Below, piece after piece: positions 30,601 through 40,106 of a stretch of 62,000 nt of DNA. The DNA comes from Zygnema cylindricum (lineage: Eukaryota > Streptophyta > Zygnematophyceae > Zygnematales > Zygnemataceae), in NCBI GenBank assembly GCA_037447655.1, contig JBBHKE010000771.1, positions 473,797 to 535,796 of the forward strand, given 5' to 3'. Positions within the stretch are counted from its first letter, which is position 1. The number at the start of each line of letters is the position of its first letter. The notes under the pieces were generated by a model, which saw only the letters and a program-made list of their open reading frames with translations, did not search any database and was not told where the DNA came from. The position numbers and the translations under genes were made by a program.

Positions 30601-32101
30601 TATTACTGCCAGTTTATCTTCAGCGAGCAAAAGAAACCAGCCCCGAATAAGTGTTAGAACCTTAATAGCGATTCACGATGTATCTCACCTTGTTCCGAGC
30701 TTTGCAACTCAAACCCTAAGGAATTGATAGCCACTTTCAACTCTTTTCTGTCCAATTTCCCACTCTTGTCAACATCGAGTTCGTCAAACAAACTTGCTGC
30801 TGCCAATTCGCAGTTTTCGGAGTCGGCAAGAAGCTCTTTCAGTTCAGAACCATCCACAACTCCCAAAACTAACGGACGTTCTGCAAAAAGACAACACAAG
30901 AAAACAAGGCTTGAGCATTAACAAAAATGGTTTTAATGTGCGCAAATGTATGGAAACGCTTCATGTGGCTATCCCATACTATATGTGAATGATAAGCAAA
31001 AATCCCGTACAGTAATCCTATAACACAGGCTCACCAGATATAGCATGTTGAACTTCGCACTTTGAACCATGCTAAAGACATCATGTCTCACCAAACCAGA
31101 ATCAATATCATCAATGAAGGTGATTTTTTACATCATTTTTAGCATTCAACATTTTATCAATTACGTGTATTTGACTATAAGACATTTGTTTTTTTTTATA
31201 TTTGTAACCACGGAATACAAATGAAATCGCCAAATCTTATATTAAGCACAGCACTGTTATGACAATATCAATACAATGGCAACATATTTTCAAATATCTC
31301 CTCGACTTAGGACATACTTCTCAATTGACAAACGCAACATACTGAATAAAAAAAAGTGATAGGTCACTAAAATTAAATGATTAAATGATAAAATCATAGT
31401 TGGTTACTAAAAAATGTATTTTTGCCCTTCGACATTAATGGAACTACATTAATTTACGTGGAATTTTTTTTATTGAATTCTGCATATTTTTATCAAAAGA
31501 CAGAATGCTTCTGCAGATTTCTCAATTGCTCAATTTCTCCATCGCAAAAAATGTAGATTATTAAATTCACCTTAACTCACAGTCACATAATAAGATAATA
31601 CAAAAATAACAGCAATAAACAGAATACACCGAGTTCTTTCAGTATAAAGGACATAAAAAAACGATGATAATGATGACGATGGTGGTGGCAATAGTGATAA
31701 AAAAAACTCTAACAAAAACAACATTAGCATATATAAATCAAGATTGAGAAAACCTAACCGTTTAAAGTCATGGCGATTTCAAGCAGAATCTCGTGACTGA
31801 TTCTTGCAAACGTTTCGCGATCGAGTTCCTCTCCGATATCTTTTTCGTACAAGTTCTGGAACACATTTTCAACAAGCTCGTCCGCCTCTTTTGCCGAACC
31901 TGGACGGGGTATTCCGAGAAGTCCGGCGACTCTCAAAATAGCCGGCCTCAATTCCGACAAACATAGACGGCTATTGCGGTTGGTATCCAGCTCCTCAAAC
32001 ACCGCATTGATGTAAGTTTCGAATTCGGGTTCATTCTGTACGAGAGCGAGGAGTTTAGAGCCATCCAGAACATTTCCGTCTTTCTTCGGAAGAGGGGGCA
32101 T
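27254..32101 (-). CDS. Multi-EF-hand calcium-binding protein, four exons, 365 residues
   Basis: I join exons 32101-31759, 30880-30689, 30043-29865 and 27637-27254. All three introns have GT...AG ends (phases 1, 1, 0) and the joined frame is 366 codons. The protein is three EF-hand pairs. Canonical 12-residue loops are at about 39-50 (DTNRNSRLCLSE), 150-161 (DVDKSGKLDRKE), 258-269 (DTNRDGQLSQYE) and 304-315 (DFDKSGFVSKSE). The partners near 84-97 and 189-200 are degenerate. DGS-x-L stretches before pairs one and two suggest an internal duplication. It resembles plant soluble EF-hand proteins of the DG-x-x-[IL]-x-x-[FL] type. There is no signal peptide or membrane segment. It is likely a cytosolic calcium sensor or buffer; target unknown. 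Confidence 0.85.
27724..27832. repeat. Degenerate CCAATGT minisatellite in intron 3
   Basis: Irregular repeats of TGTCCAA/CAATGTC with a 7-base local period. The word is close to the 10-bp repeat at 23748-24140, about 3.6 kb away. Confidence 0.7.
27833..29156. other. Intron 3 interior, no further feature recognised
   Basis: Low-GC sequence between the minisatellite and the MITE. The short open frames at 28325 and 28805 are rich in Lys, Asn and Thr and have no recognisable domain. I treat them as intron. Confidence 0.5.
29157..29378. mobile_element. TA-flanked MITE in intron 3 of the EF-hand gene
   Basis: 222 bp with terminal inverted repeats: TACACCGTGAATCGCTAT on the left, and on the right the complement of TACACCTTGATTCGCTATTA. 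Inside, a second inverted repeat (CCGTACACACTTGTCCGATT and its complement) makes nearly the whole element a hairpin. TA at both ends suggests a Tc1/mariner-like origin. There is no transposase. Confidence 0.85.
29865..30043 (-). CDS. EF-hand gene exon 3
   Basis: 179 bases after acceptor CTCTGACAG and before donor GTAAGC. It encodes a degenerate EF module (KYGNGEELLDKVEFTRML) and a linker ending NGFHIRK in phase 0. Confidence 0.8.
30468..30682. mobile_element. TA-flanked MITE in intron 2, six bases from a splice donor
   Basis: 215 bp with ends TACACAGTGAATCGCTATTA and the complement of TACATCGTGAATCGCTATTA. It belongs to the same family as 29157-29378. The right end lies six bases from exon 2, so the donor GTGAGA is retained and MITE sequence starts right after it. 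Confidence 0.85.
30689..30880 (-). CDS. EF-hand gene exon 2
   Basis: 192 bases after acceptor CTTTTTGCAG and before donor GTGAGA. It encodes the linker VVDGSELKELLADSENC and the canonical EF loop DVDKSGKLDRKE. A MITE begins six bases into the following intron. Confidence 0.85.
31759..32101 (-). CDS. EF-hand gene exon 1 (start codon)
   Basis: ATG at 32101-32099 begins MPPLPKKDGNVLDGSKLLAL. It encodes EF modules 1 and 2 and ends with one base of a split codon before donor GTTAGG. It is preceded by an A-run and a telomere-like repeat in the leader. Confidence 0.85.
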
Positions 32102-32113
32102 TTTTTTTTCCCT

Positions 32114-32166
32114 GGTTAGGGGTTGGGGTTAGGGTTAGGGTTAGGGTTAGGGTTAGGGTTAGGATT
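32114..32166. repeat. Telomere-like TTAGGG array in the 5' leader
   Basis: About eight units of GGTTAG (TTAGGG), with two variant units at the left. It starts 13 bases upstream of the EF-hand start codon. On the mRNA strand it reads CCCTAA. The unit is the 6-base type rather than the 7-base TTTAGGG common in plants. Confidence 0.92.
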
Positions 32167-32371
32167 GGGGAAATTAGGAATACTGCGAGAGGACGAAAGG
32201 GAGAATATGCAATTAAGTACAGTACTGTGCGAATGAGAGAGAAGGGAGAGAAAATACCTGTGAACACAGAGGGAAAAAAAAAACCTGCAGACGAAGGAAA
32301 GCTGTGTGAAGGAGAAGGAATTTGAAATGCAAAGACCGTTGTAAGTTTGAAAGTGTTTGACTTTTCAGGAC

Positions 32372-32600
32372 TACACAGTGTATCGCTATTAGTGTTAATG
32401 TATTTTACTGTTTTTTGCCACTAAAAACATCTTTTTTCCGTACACACTTGTCGGATTATGGATCTGACGGTTGCGATTGAAAGGCAAGATTCTCACCTTC
32501 CGATTGCCGGTCTCCATATGAAAATCGGACAAATGTGTACGGAGAAAATATGTTTTATGAGGCCAAAAAGATATTAACGCTAATAGCGATGCACGGTGTA
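32372..32600. mobile_element. TA-flanked MITE in the EF-hand promoter
   Basis: 229 bp with ends TACACAGTGTATCGCTATTA and the complement of TACACCGTGCATCGCTATTA. The internal inverted repeat CCGTACACACTTGTCGGATT matches the intron 3 copy. It lies 270-500 bp upstream of the start codon. Confidence 0.85.
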
Positions 32601-33013
32601 CAGTAAATGCTGTTGAGAATCTTGCAACTTGCGGCACCTCCCGTGAAGGCTGCTTCGGTGCTTCCCCACTTTTCGAGTAACGACGCCTAGCGCCGCGATA
32701 ATCCCGTACAGCGAACGGAACTGCAGGACGTAACTACTCTCTTCGTTTATTTTTAATTTTGTAAATGGGAAAAGACTCAAATGAGTAGCGCAAGCGTCTT
32801 GTGGTTGGACGCAAGCGCCGAACCAACTTGTAGAAAAAATACAAATCTACGAACACAATAGTACAGATGGTACCATTGAGGGTATGATCCCATGTAAGTA
32901 TAACTTAAACTTATTACTCGGTTTTTTATGAAGATTCTCCGTACCACTTTTCAGAGTATGCCGATTGTTCCTAAACATGAGAAAAAAGATTAAACGAAAG
33001 CATTTTAATTTAC
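32601..33013. other. No gene recognised
   Basis: Upstream flank of the EF-hand gene. Short minus-strand frames at 32580-32780 and 32847-33110 have no known domain. Confidence 0.4.
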
Positions 33014-33106
33014 TGTGACGGCTGTAGACGTGTACAAATCTTGTGACGGTGGCAGACGTGTACGAAACTTGTGACGGTTGTAGACGTGTACAAAACTTGT
33101 GACGGT
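33014..33106. repeat. 28-bp tandem repeat, 3.3 copies
   Basis: TGTGACGG recurs at 33014, 33042, 33070 and 33098, with GTAGACGTGTACAAA between. The fourth copy runs directly into a single MITE-type terminus TACACCGCGAATCG at 33106. Confidence 0.92.
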
Positions 33107-33606
33107 ACACCGCGAATCGTTATTAGTGTCAAAGTTTAAATAGCGTTGAAGAAAATTTACCGTAATTGATGCTAATTAAGAATTTGATTTTTTCAAAAAA
33201 AAGGTGTATTCTAATTTCGGCGTTTATGCTAATTTGGGAACAGCAAAAATGGAATATTTTCGTACGATTATATACATTAATATATGTAACCGTACAAAAT
33301 ATTAGAAATCGTACGCTGTCGCGAATTTAAAATATCCGTACATGCCATACTAATTTACGTGTCAGACTAATCCCGTTTGTTTTAGCGCACGTTCCTATGC
33401 GTGAGTGTCTGATTTAATTCATTTTTTGTAAATTTTCACTTGTAAAGGTACATTTATGTACAGTCTGACATCAACCGTACACCACACTATTGAGATTCTA
33501 TTATACTTTCGGGCTTTACGCTATTCTGTACGGTACCTAAATTAACGTCAAGGAAAAATTAAAATCATGTATCCTATTTGAGGAAAAAAATCAAAATTTT
33601 AAGAAC
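33107..33606. other. Half MITE end, then no gene recognised
   Basis: TACACCGCGAATCGTTATTA at about 33105 matches the terminal repeat of the TA-flanked MITEs, but I find no partner end, so it is a truncated copy. The rest is AT-rich with several GTAC-containing words. Confidence 0.5.
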
Positions 33607-33607
33607 C

Positions 33608-34205
33608 CAAACTTTGAAAACGTATAACCTTTAAAATTATCGGCGGCCACAACCCTATAAACTTTTATAAAACCCTACAAGAGGGTGAAAACCAAGTTTT
33701 CCGTCGATATATTGAGAAATGCAACAAGGTTTTTTTGTAGAAGTGCGTGTTTCGACCATGCTTTGTAATAACCCACCTATTCATCCGTCGAGCATACGAC
33801 GAATGAACTAAGACGCACCATAATTGCATAAACTTTGAAAACGTATAACCTTTAAAATTATCGGTGGCCACAACCGTATAAACTTATATAAAAGACTACA
33901 AGAGGGTGAAAACCAAGTTTTCCGTCGATATATTGAGACATGCAACGAGGTTTTTAGTTGAGGTGCGTGTTTCGACCATTCTTTGTAATAACCCACCTAT
34001 TCACCCGTCGAACATACGACGAATGAACTAAGAAGCACCGTAACTGCATAAACTTTGAAAACGTATAACCTTTAAAAATATCGGTGGCCACAACCGTATA
34101 AACTTAAATAAAATACTACAAGAGGGTGAAAACCAAGTTTTTCGTCGATATATTGAGACATGAAACGAGGTTTTTTTTGTAGAGGTGCGTGTTTCGACCA
34201 CGCTT
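33608..34205. repeat. 220-bp tandem repeat (satellite-like), 2.7 copies
   Basis: CTTTGAAAACGTATAACCTT recurs at about 33612, 33832 and 34053 (220- and 221-base spacing). Each copy contains GGCCACAACC, GAGGGTGAAAACCAAG, CGATATATTGAGA and CGTGTTTCGACCA. The third copy is cut short. Confidence 0.95.
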
Positions 34206-34470
34206 CTGTGTTTTGTTAATATTATATATGAATATGCAGTATATATATATTAGTTTCAATATTTCATGTCGTTAGCATTGACACACACGTTTCACACAAA
34301 AATCATGAAACAAAGTATTATTATGTACATTTCATACAAAGTCTTTACGACACTTATCAAATGGTAACAAGATTCGCGTGTTAAAGTGAAAAGTATAACA
34401 AATCCCAAATCTAAGTACAACAATAAAAAAAATTTGCCATATGTTTATTGAACTCGTCGTCACTTATAAG
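34206..34470. other. No gene recognised
   Basis: AT-rich flank between the 220-bp repeat and the candidate gene on the minus strand. No motif seen. Confidence 0.4.
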
Positions 34471-34790
34471 TTAACCTATGATTGCACGTAATTCCTCTAA
34501 TCTCCTAAATCGCAATATGTTTCGCTTGAATTGTTTATCATTAACTCCATCATTACGAACCGGTTCAACAAAAATAGCTAAAGACTCTTTTAGTTCCGCT
34601 GTGCTCCCATTAAACTGGTTTATTTTAAGTCCTTCTAAATATTGTATGACTTTTGTTAAGTCCCACCCTGGAATAGTCATTAATTTTCCAATAGAATACA
34701 TACTTATAGCACATCGCAACCACTTACTACTTTTTTTGTCCGCCCATACTGAAAATGCAGAGCCTTGTTTTTTTATATTTGTTCGTTTCC
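34471..34790 (-). CDS. Possible terminal exon of an unrecognised gene
   Basis: A minus-strand frame reads SVWADKKSSKWLRCAISMYS, then IPGWDLTKVIQYLEGLKINQ, and ends RNILRFRRLEELRAIIG-stop at 34471. The composition is protein-like rather than repetitive. A possible acceptor CCTACAG is at about 34818, but the frame from it matches only if one A of a seven-A run near 34765 is skipped, so this exon may carry a frameshift. No domain recognised. It may belong with 34881-35887, which lies just upstream on the same strand. Confidence 0.35.
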
Positions 34791-34880
34791 TCTCGATTCA
34801 ACAACAACTTTACTGTAGGGAGCCCATTTAATCCTTAATGGTACTCCTTAAATATCTCTTCCACGCTCACATTACTCCCG

Positions 34881-35887
34881 CTACTTTGTACGGTGTACCC
34901 TTTCTAATTCGCCCAATCTATATGAAGCCTGACAAAAAGTTGTGCAAGAAATGGTATGGATTGTTGATGTGAGGGAGTGTCGTTTGTAAAAGTGAAGGGT
35001 TGGGAAAGAGAAGGGTTGGACTGGAAAGGGGGGGAGGGCCCAATCTATATGATATGCACCAAGGTTGACAGAAAGTTGTGCAAAATATGGTATGGATTGT
35101 TGATGTGAGGGAGTGTCGTTTGTAAAAGTAGAGGGTTGAGTAAAGGAAGGCGCAAACTGAAAAGGGGGAGCGGGGACATGGGTTGAGGTAGAGGGTTGGG
35201 AAGGAGGTGGTGTGGAAAAAATAAGGGGAGGAGAGGCATCGGAGAAAGTAGAGGGTTGAGAAAAGGAAGGCGTGGACTGAAAAGGGGGAGCGGGGACATG
35301 GGTTGAGGTAGAGGGTTGGGAAGGAGGTGGTGTGGAAAAAATAAGGGGAGGAGAGGCATCGGAGAAAGTAGGGGGTTGAGAAAAGGAAGGCGTGGGTTGC
35401 GTTGATAATGGGGGTATCATAGGGGGAAATGAAAAAGGGGGTGAATTTGTAGAGGAAGAGGGAGGAGGAGTAGGAGCATAAAAATGGGGAGGGGAAAAGG
35501 ATGGTTGTGAAGTAAAAGAAAACGGTTGCATATAACGTTGTGTGGAGTTCAAAAACAAAGACTCCATTCTCGAAAATCCCCCGTCAAGTTTGGACTCCAT
35601 TCTCGAAAAGCCTTCGTGAAGTTGGTGTTGAGTCGTCGTGAGTCTTGTGTCAATCATCCCCATACATGTTTCTAACTGTTTGCCCAAATTCTCCACAACA
35701 TTCTCGAGTTGTTGTATTTTTCCTATGAGGGGTGGGATAGCGTAGTTTCCGACCCGAAGCGCGTGGAGTTCAGCTTTCACCTCGAAGGGAATTGGAATTT
35801 CGGCAATAGGGGACCTTTCATCCTTCTTCTCGTCCATTCGCTGCACTGCTTCCGCAAAAGTTCGCCACTCCAAACCGCATTCCCCTA
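34881..35887 (-). CDS. Proline-rich coiled-coil hypothetical protein (partial)
   Basis: At least 330 residues on the minus strand. A likely acceptor (CTATTGTAG, about 35888) precedes ECGLEWRTFAEAVQRM, so an upstream exon is expected. About residues 45-110 form a predicted amphipathic/coiled stretch (IGKIQQLENVVENLGKQLE, then a twice-repeated GFSRMES). Then come some 180 residues rich in P, S, F and T, with a 40-residue unit present twice in tandem (PSFSQPSTFSDASPPLIFST). The end of the frame is altered by a 127-bp duplication. No known family is recognised. It could be a host gene or a gag-like transposon protein. Confidence 0.45.
34912..35160. repeat. 127-bp tandem duplication at the end of the proline-rich frame
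   Basis: CCCAATCTATATGA occurs at 34912 and 35039, and the sequence after each is similar for over 100 bases. 127 is not a multiple of three, so the copy nearer the stop is read in a shifted frame. Confidence 0.85.
35136..35375. repeat. 120-bp tandem repeat, in frame, within the proline-rich frame
   Basis: 35136-35255 and 35256-35375 are near identical and encode a repeated 40-residue proline/serine unit. The length keeps the frame. Confidence 0.9.
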
Positions 35888-35899
35888 CAATAGTTAGAA

Positions 35900-36915
35900 A
35901 GAATGGAGAATTGAAGAAGGCGTGTCGCGGGAATTCCTACTGCAAAAGTGCAAGGTCATCAACTATGACGTTGCAATAGTCCAATACACAACAATTCAAA
36001 GTACATAAGTGTTCATAAGTTTTGTATTTTGTATTTGTGTACCATAATCACCTTTATTCAACTTTTTCGAACTAGAGTCGATTGAACGCTTTTTCAAAAA
36101 ATCAGTGTTGTTTATTTAATATTGTGTTTGACACGATCAATGTTGTTTGTGCTCTAAAGATCAAGGTCATGAAACACCTTAAGAATGTTCATTCTAGTAA
36201 AAATAATATGAACTGAAAACAAGATATTGACAAAGCTTTTTTATCTACATAGCTGTTGGAGAGAAAATCGACAAACCCCACACGATTCAATTTTTGAAGA
36301 AATTCATTAAACTCCAGTCTAAATCTTGAATGTTGCTACGGATACGCAGTCAATTTGCAATTGATTTGAAATTATTTTTTTGACAGGTTTAACTTTCGCC
36401 CTGGTGGCTTTTAGGGTTGACGAAAAAATTATAGTGAACTTCTTTTCTTTTCATTCAGCTCAAAATGTACCAATACAAAATTTGAGCTATTTATGATTGT
36501 ACTTTACTTTGATATTTGAAAAATGCAAGTTTTCTTATGGGGTAATTACATTGACGTAGTGCAAAAGAGTCCAATTTGCATAAAGCACTCGGTCCAACTA
36601 CCAAAAAAATTAAAATTATTTGCACGGAACGTTTGCACTGTCTATAAAATCGGTTGACCTACTTTGACTTTTACCAAAATGTGACGTAAAAACAAGGTCG
36701 ACCGTGTTAAAATAAACTAAGTCAATTTTATTTGTTTAGGGGATCATCTTATCTGTCCGTCCGATGCAATGTTGACGATTTTTGCATATAGCAATCTGTA
36801 GCAATATAAAATCGTTCCGCCGTCCGGAATTAACGATTGATCGTGTGTTCCCATGTGTTAAAGTAAAGGTTGTTTCTTGTCTTTGTCGTCCAAAATAGAG
36901 CCCGCAGGGGGAAAA
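35900..36915. other. No gene recognised
   Basis: About 1 kb of AT-rich sequence without an open frame of note, repeat or element boundary, up to the GAAAA target duplicate at 36911-36915. Confidence 0.45.
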
Positions 36916-38011
36916 TGAAATTCTATGGGCTCCATTGCCCACAGAATCGCAAATCCAAAAGAAGCTAATCTAGATAGTGCCGACCCTAAGTTGATGTAAA
37001 CCCAAATGAATGATCCCTTGACAATCAGAACCCCAATACACCTTCACCCCTGTGAAGAGAAGACCTTCTGTGTGCTCAGTTCCACCACAGAATGCAAAGC
37101 TTGAATATGTGTTTTGGACAATATTCCCCACTTTGACTTTCCCACTGAATAAGTGCCACCCTGGCATGCAAATACCTGACCGACTACACCCTTGTGTAGC
37201 TTGGACTCCCTTGAGTCCGCAGCAAAAAGAATCACTGAATTTTCTCACCCGAGCAGTAAGTTATGGCTAGTCAAAGATGACCTTTATAGTTACAAGCTCT
37301 CTTAGAGAGAGGTACCGAAATATCACTAAGCCTTAGTCTGCCTACTCATGACTACCTACTACTAAACCCTAGTCCAATAGGAACACTATATAGTACAAGA
37401 AGGTACGATGGGCGATGTACTTATTGTACGGCCATTGTACGACATGGTCTACAAGGTGACATGTGCCAAATCGGGAGCCATGGATCCTCCTCCCATCTTC
37501 TCCGGTGTCAAATAATGTGGCGCCACGTGGCACCGCGTAACGCTATCCCCAAAGGCCGTCGAAAGCTTATTGCGGGTGGCGGCTGTAATGGTGGCCGTCC
37601 GATCAGTTGTATTTTTACGGCTTCGATTCGCTTCCATGCATGAATTGATTAATGCGCGTTTTCGTTAGTCTGCTGCGAATTAGTCCTTTGAATCAATAGA
37701 TAAATATGCGTGAAACGCTCCATGTGTATCGTTTCAATATTGACTTAATGGATAAGATGTTGGTATATTTAATAGCCTACAGACCGCGGTTCAAATCCGG
37801 CCAGCGGCAATATTTTGCGAAAAATAGTAAAATGCTTTCTAATTCATTCTGCCTCCTTTCTAAATGATGCGGCAACTATGGCGTGCCTTTGGTCCTTTCT
37901 TTCTCTCTCTTTACATTCTAACTAAAATGTAGAAGTGAACTATTAGTCACCTCTTCACAACACTCTATTTATTTTTCCAATACAGACCTAGAAAATACAT
38001 AAATTTCAACA
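36916..38011 (-). repeat. Solo LTR, variant A', with perfect 5-bp TSD
   Basis: 1096 bp in minus orientation. On the minus strand it starts TGTTGAAATTTATG and ends GAATTTCA. GAAAA is duplicated at 36911-36915 and 38012-38016. A tRNA-like stretch on the plus strand at about 37740-37810 contains GCGGTTCAAATCCGG. A GTAC dyad lies near 37395-37440. Confidence 0.92.
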
Positions 38012-38199
38012 GAAAATCTTATGTTGTACAAAATAATGGGAAAAACCATAATACAATTTGCGTCATCATGAAAATTGTAATGTGTAGAAACTTGTCGTCT
38101 TGCTTTTTTCGACCCATTGCTACATAAAAAAACGTCATCTTCAAACTTTATCTGTAACGTGTCAAAATGTATTTCCTAGTTGTTTGTTTAAATCTATAT

Positions 38200-38818
38200 A
38201 CATGTCTTAGTCATGGAGACTTAGGCATCCATGGTTGCCTTCAGACAGCTGAGGAGGCAGACATCTCTGTCAAAAAGATTAATGACGTGATCCGGATTTG
38301 ATCATAAGTCCTACAAAGTCACCTCCGGTCAAAGTACAAGTCCGTCTTATCCGCCAAGTGGTAGAAGAATGGTTACACATATAGGGCGCGGTATATATTT
38401 AAAGAGTTTCATGGCGGCACATTCATTTAACAGAACGAACGGACGACGTTGTACATATAAATGTATGAGATTGACGGCTGCGGATCAGACCCCACAAATT
38501 AGAGCGATCGGACGATGGACATTGACGCCGCCAACTCGAAATGAATTTTTGGCGGCTATCGGTGACAGTGTCACGCAGTGCCACCTGGCGGCATATCATT
38601 AGACACCGGAGAATTCGGGAGGAGGAACCATGGCTCCTAAGGTGACAGGCGTCAACCAGAAAGCAATGTCGTACCATGGCCGTACAAGTAGTACATTGGC
38701 CACTGTACCTTCCTGTAATGTACAGTCCTCCCATTGGTCCAGGGTTTAATGGTAGATAGCCATGAGTAGAGGTATAGGGACTTAGAGTTTTTTGAGGCGC
38801 CTCTTGTTGAAAAAGGTG
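38200..38818 (+). repeat. Truncated A'-type LTR
   Basis: It is similar to the middle of the LTR at 55268-56155 (GCGGCGACA-, CCACGTGGCG-like and GTACAA-dyad blocks). Both ends are missing. It runs directly into the next LTR. Confidence 0.65.
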
Positions 38819-40106
38819 TTTTATAATCTATCTTCTTAGTTAGTCTATAGACATTCTACAGTGTTCTCATACTTGTCGTAGTCAGAAAGAGCTGGCAGGC
38901 ACCCATAGCGGCCTCAGAAGACAGGCAAAAGTCAGAGCTCCTGCAAAATATATATTGCCGGAACAAGGATTAGACCCTGTCACCTACGGATAACAAACGT
39001 ACGCTATGCAATCCTCTTTATCCAGTAGGTCTTAATTAACGATACTGTTATATTTGATAAATGTTTATAAATTTACGCGGCGACTCATTTCAACGAAATG
39101 AAATATTGAAACGTACAGTACCGCACGAAATACAACACCGCACGAGATGAACGAAACGAAATCAAATATCGTTTCGCGATCAACGGTTCACAAAGTACGA
39201 CACATTTTTCAATGGTCAAACACGATGACGACCGTATAAATTCAACGGTCAACACGGAAAGATGATCGTTGTATTTCAACGGTCAACATTATTTGACGCG
39301 CCATCAAATCGAACAACCAACATTGATCGCCGAATTACGAACGGACGGCACGCGTGAGTGCCGGCATGTTGGAAAGGTTTTTCTAGGAGTACTTTGCCAA
39401 AATGGAGGAAGATGACACATGGCACCTTCATATAGGATATCGAAGAAGAAAGGGACAGAATGGAGACGACTTAATTGCCACGTGGCAAACCGAGATTGGT
39501 GTCGAATATTTTTGTACATAAAGTACGGCGGCTGCTGTACTTTCTATGTACATTATGTAGTGTATAGTAATTTGATTGGTCTAAGAGGGCTATGAGTAGG
39601 TTCTAAGGACTTAGACATTTTTTTGAAAGCCCTCTCTCCCAGAGGCCCTCTTTATCAATTCGCTGTCTTTGAACAGCCATAACGTAATGCTGAGGTGAGC
39701 AAATTCAGTGATTCTTTTTGCTCCCGACTCAAGGGAGTCCAGGCTACACAAGGGTGTAGTCGGTTAGAATTTTTGCGTGCCAGCGTGGCACTTATTCATT
39801 GCCAAATTAAAAGTGTAAATATTATCCTAGAGGCTTGATATAAGCTGGACATTCTGTGTACCAATCGAGGTCACAGAATTTCAAGTTATCGGCCCACCCT
39901 ATAGGGTGCCTATTTCTAATAGAACAGGGTTCATTTATTGGGAAACCATGATGAGGGGTGTATTGTTTGAAAAACGGCTATGGGGCATTGTGAGTGGTCG
40001 TGTGCGTCAGCCATCCGCAAAATTGGGAGTTCCACCAGGGTTTGGAGTATCTCGATTCACAAGAGGATCTGCGGGGGCAGAGGCGAAAGAGGATGTTGGA
40101 GAGAGC
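38819..40106 (+). mobile_element. Element F: 5' LTR, primer site and gag start (truncated)
   Basis: The A-type LTR runs from about 38819 to 39883, ending CAGAATTTCA. The primer-binding site and the first 74 codons of gag follow. The rest is displaced by the 5' LTR of element E, inserted at 40107. Confidence 0.75.
39884..40106 (+). pseudogene. Element F primer-binding site and gag N-terminus
   Basis: The site reads AGTTATCGGCCCACC, two bases from the family A form. Read through in frame it gives IGPPYRVPISNRTGFIYWET, then LFEKRLWGIVSGRVR and LGVPPGFGVSRFTRGS, matching family A gag. The start ATG is ATC. The frame is otherwise open to the E insertion. Confidence 0.75.

Noticed and set aside
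37755-37800. Possible genuine tRNA gene (GCGGTTCAAATCC)
   Set aside because: No acceptor stem pairing was found, and the same position holds related sequence in every A-type LTR. It is treated as a tRNA-like LTR module, not a functional tRNA.
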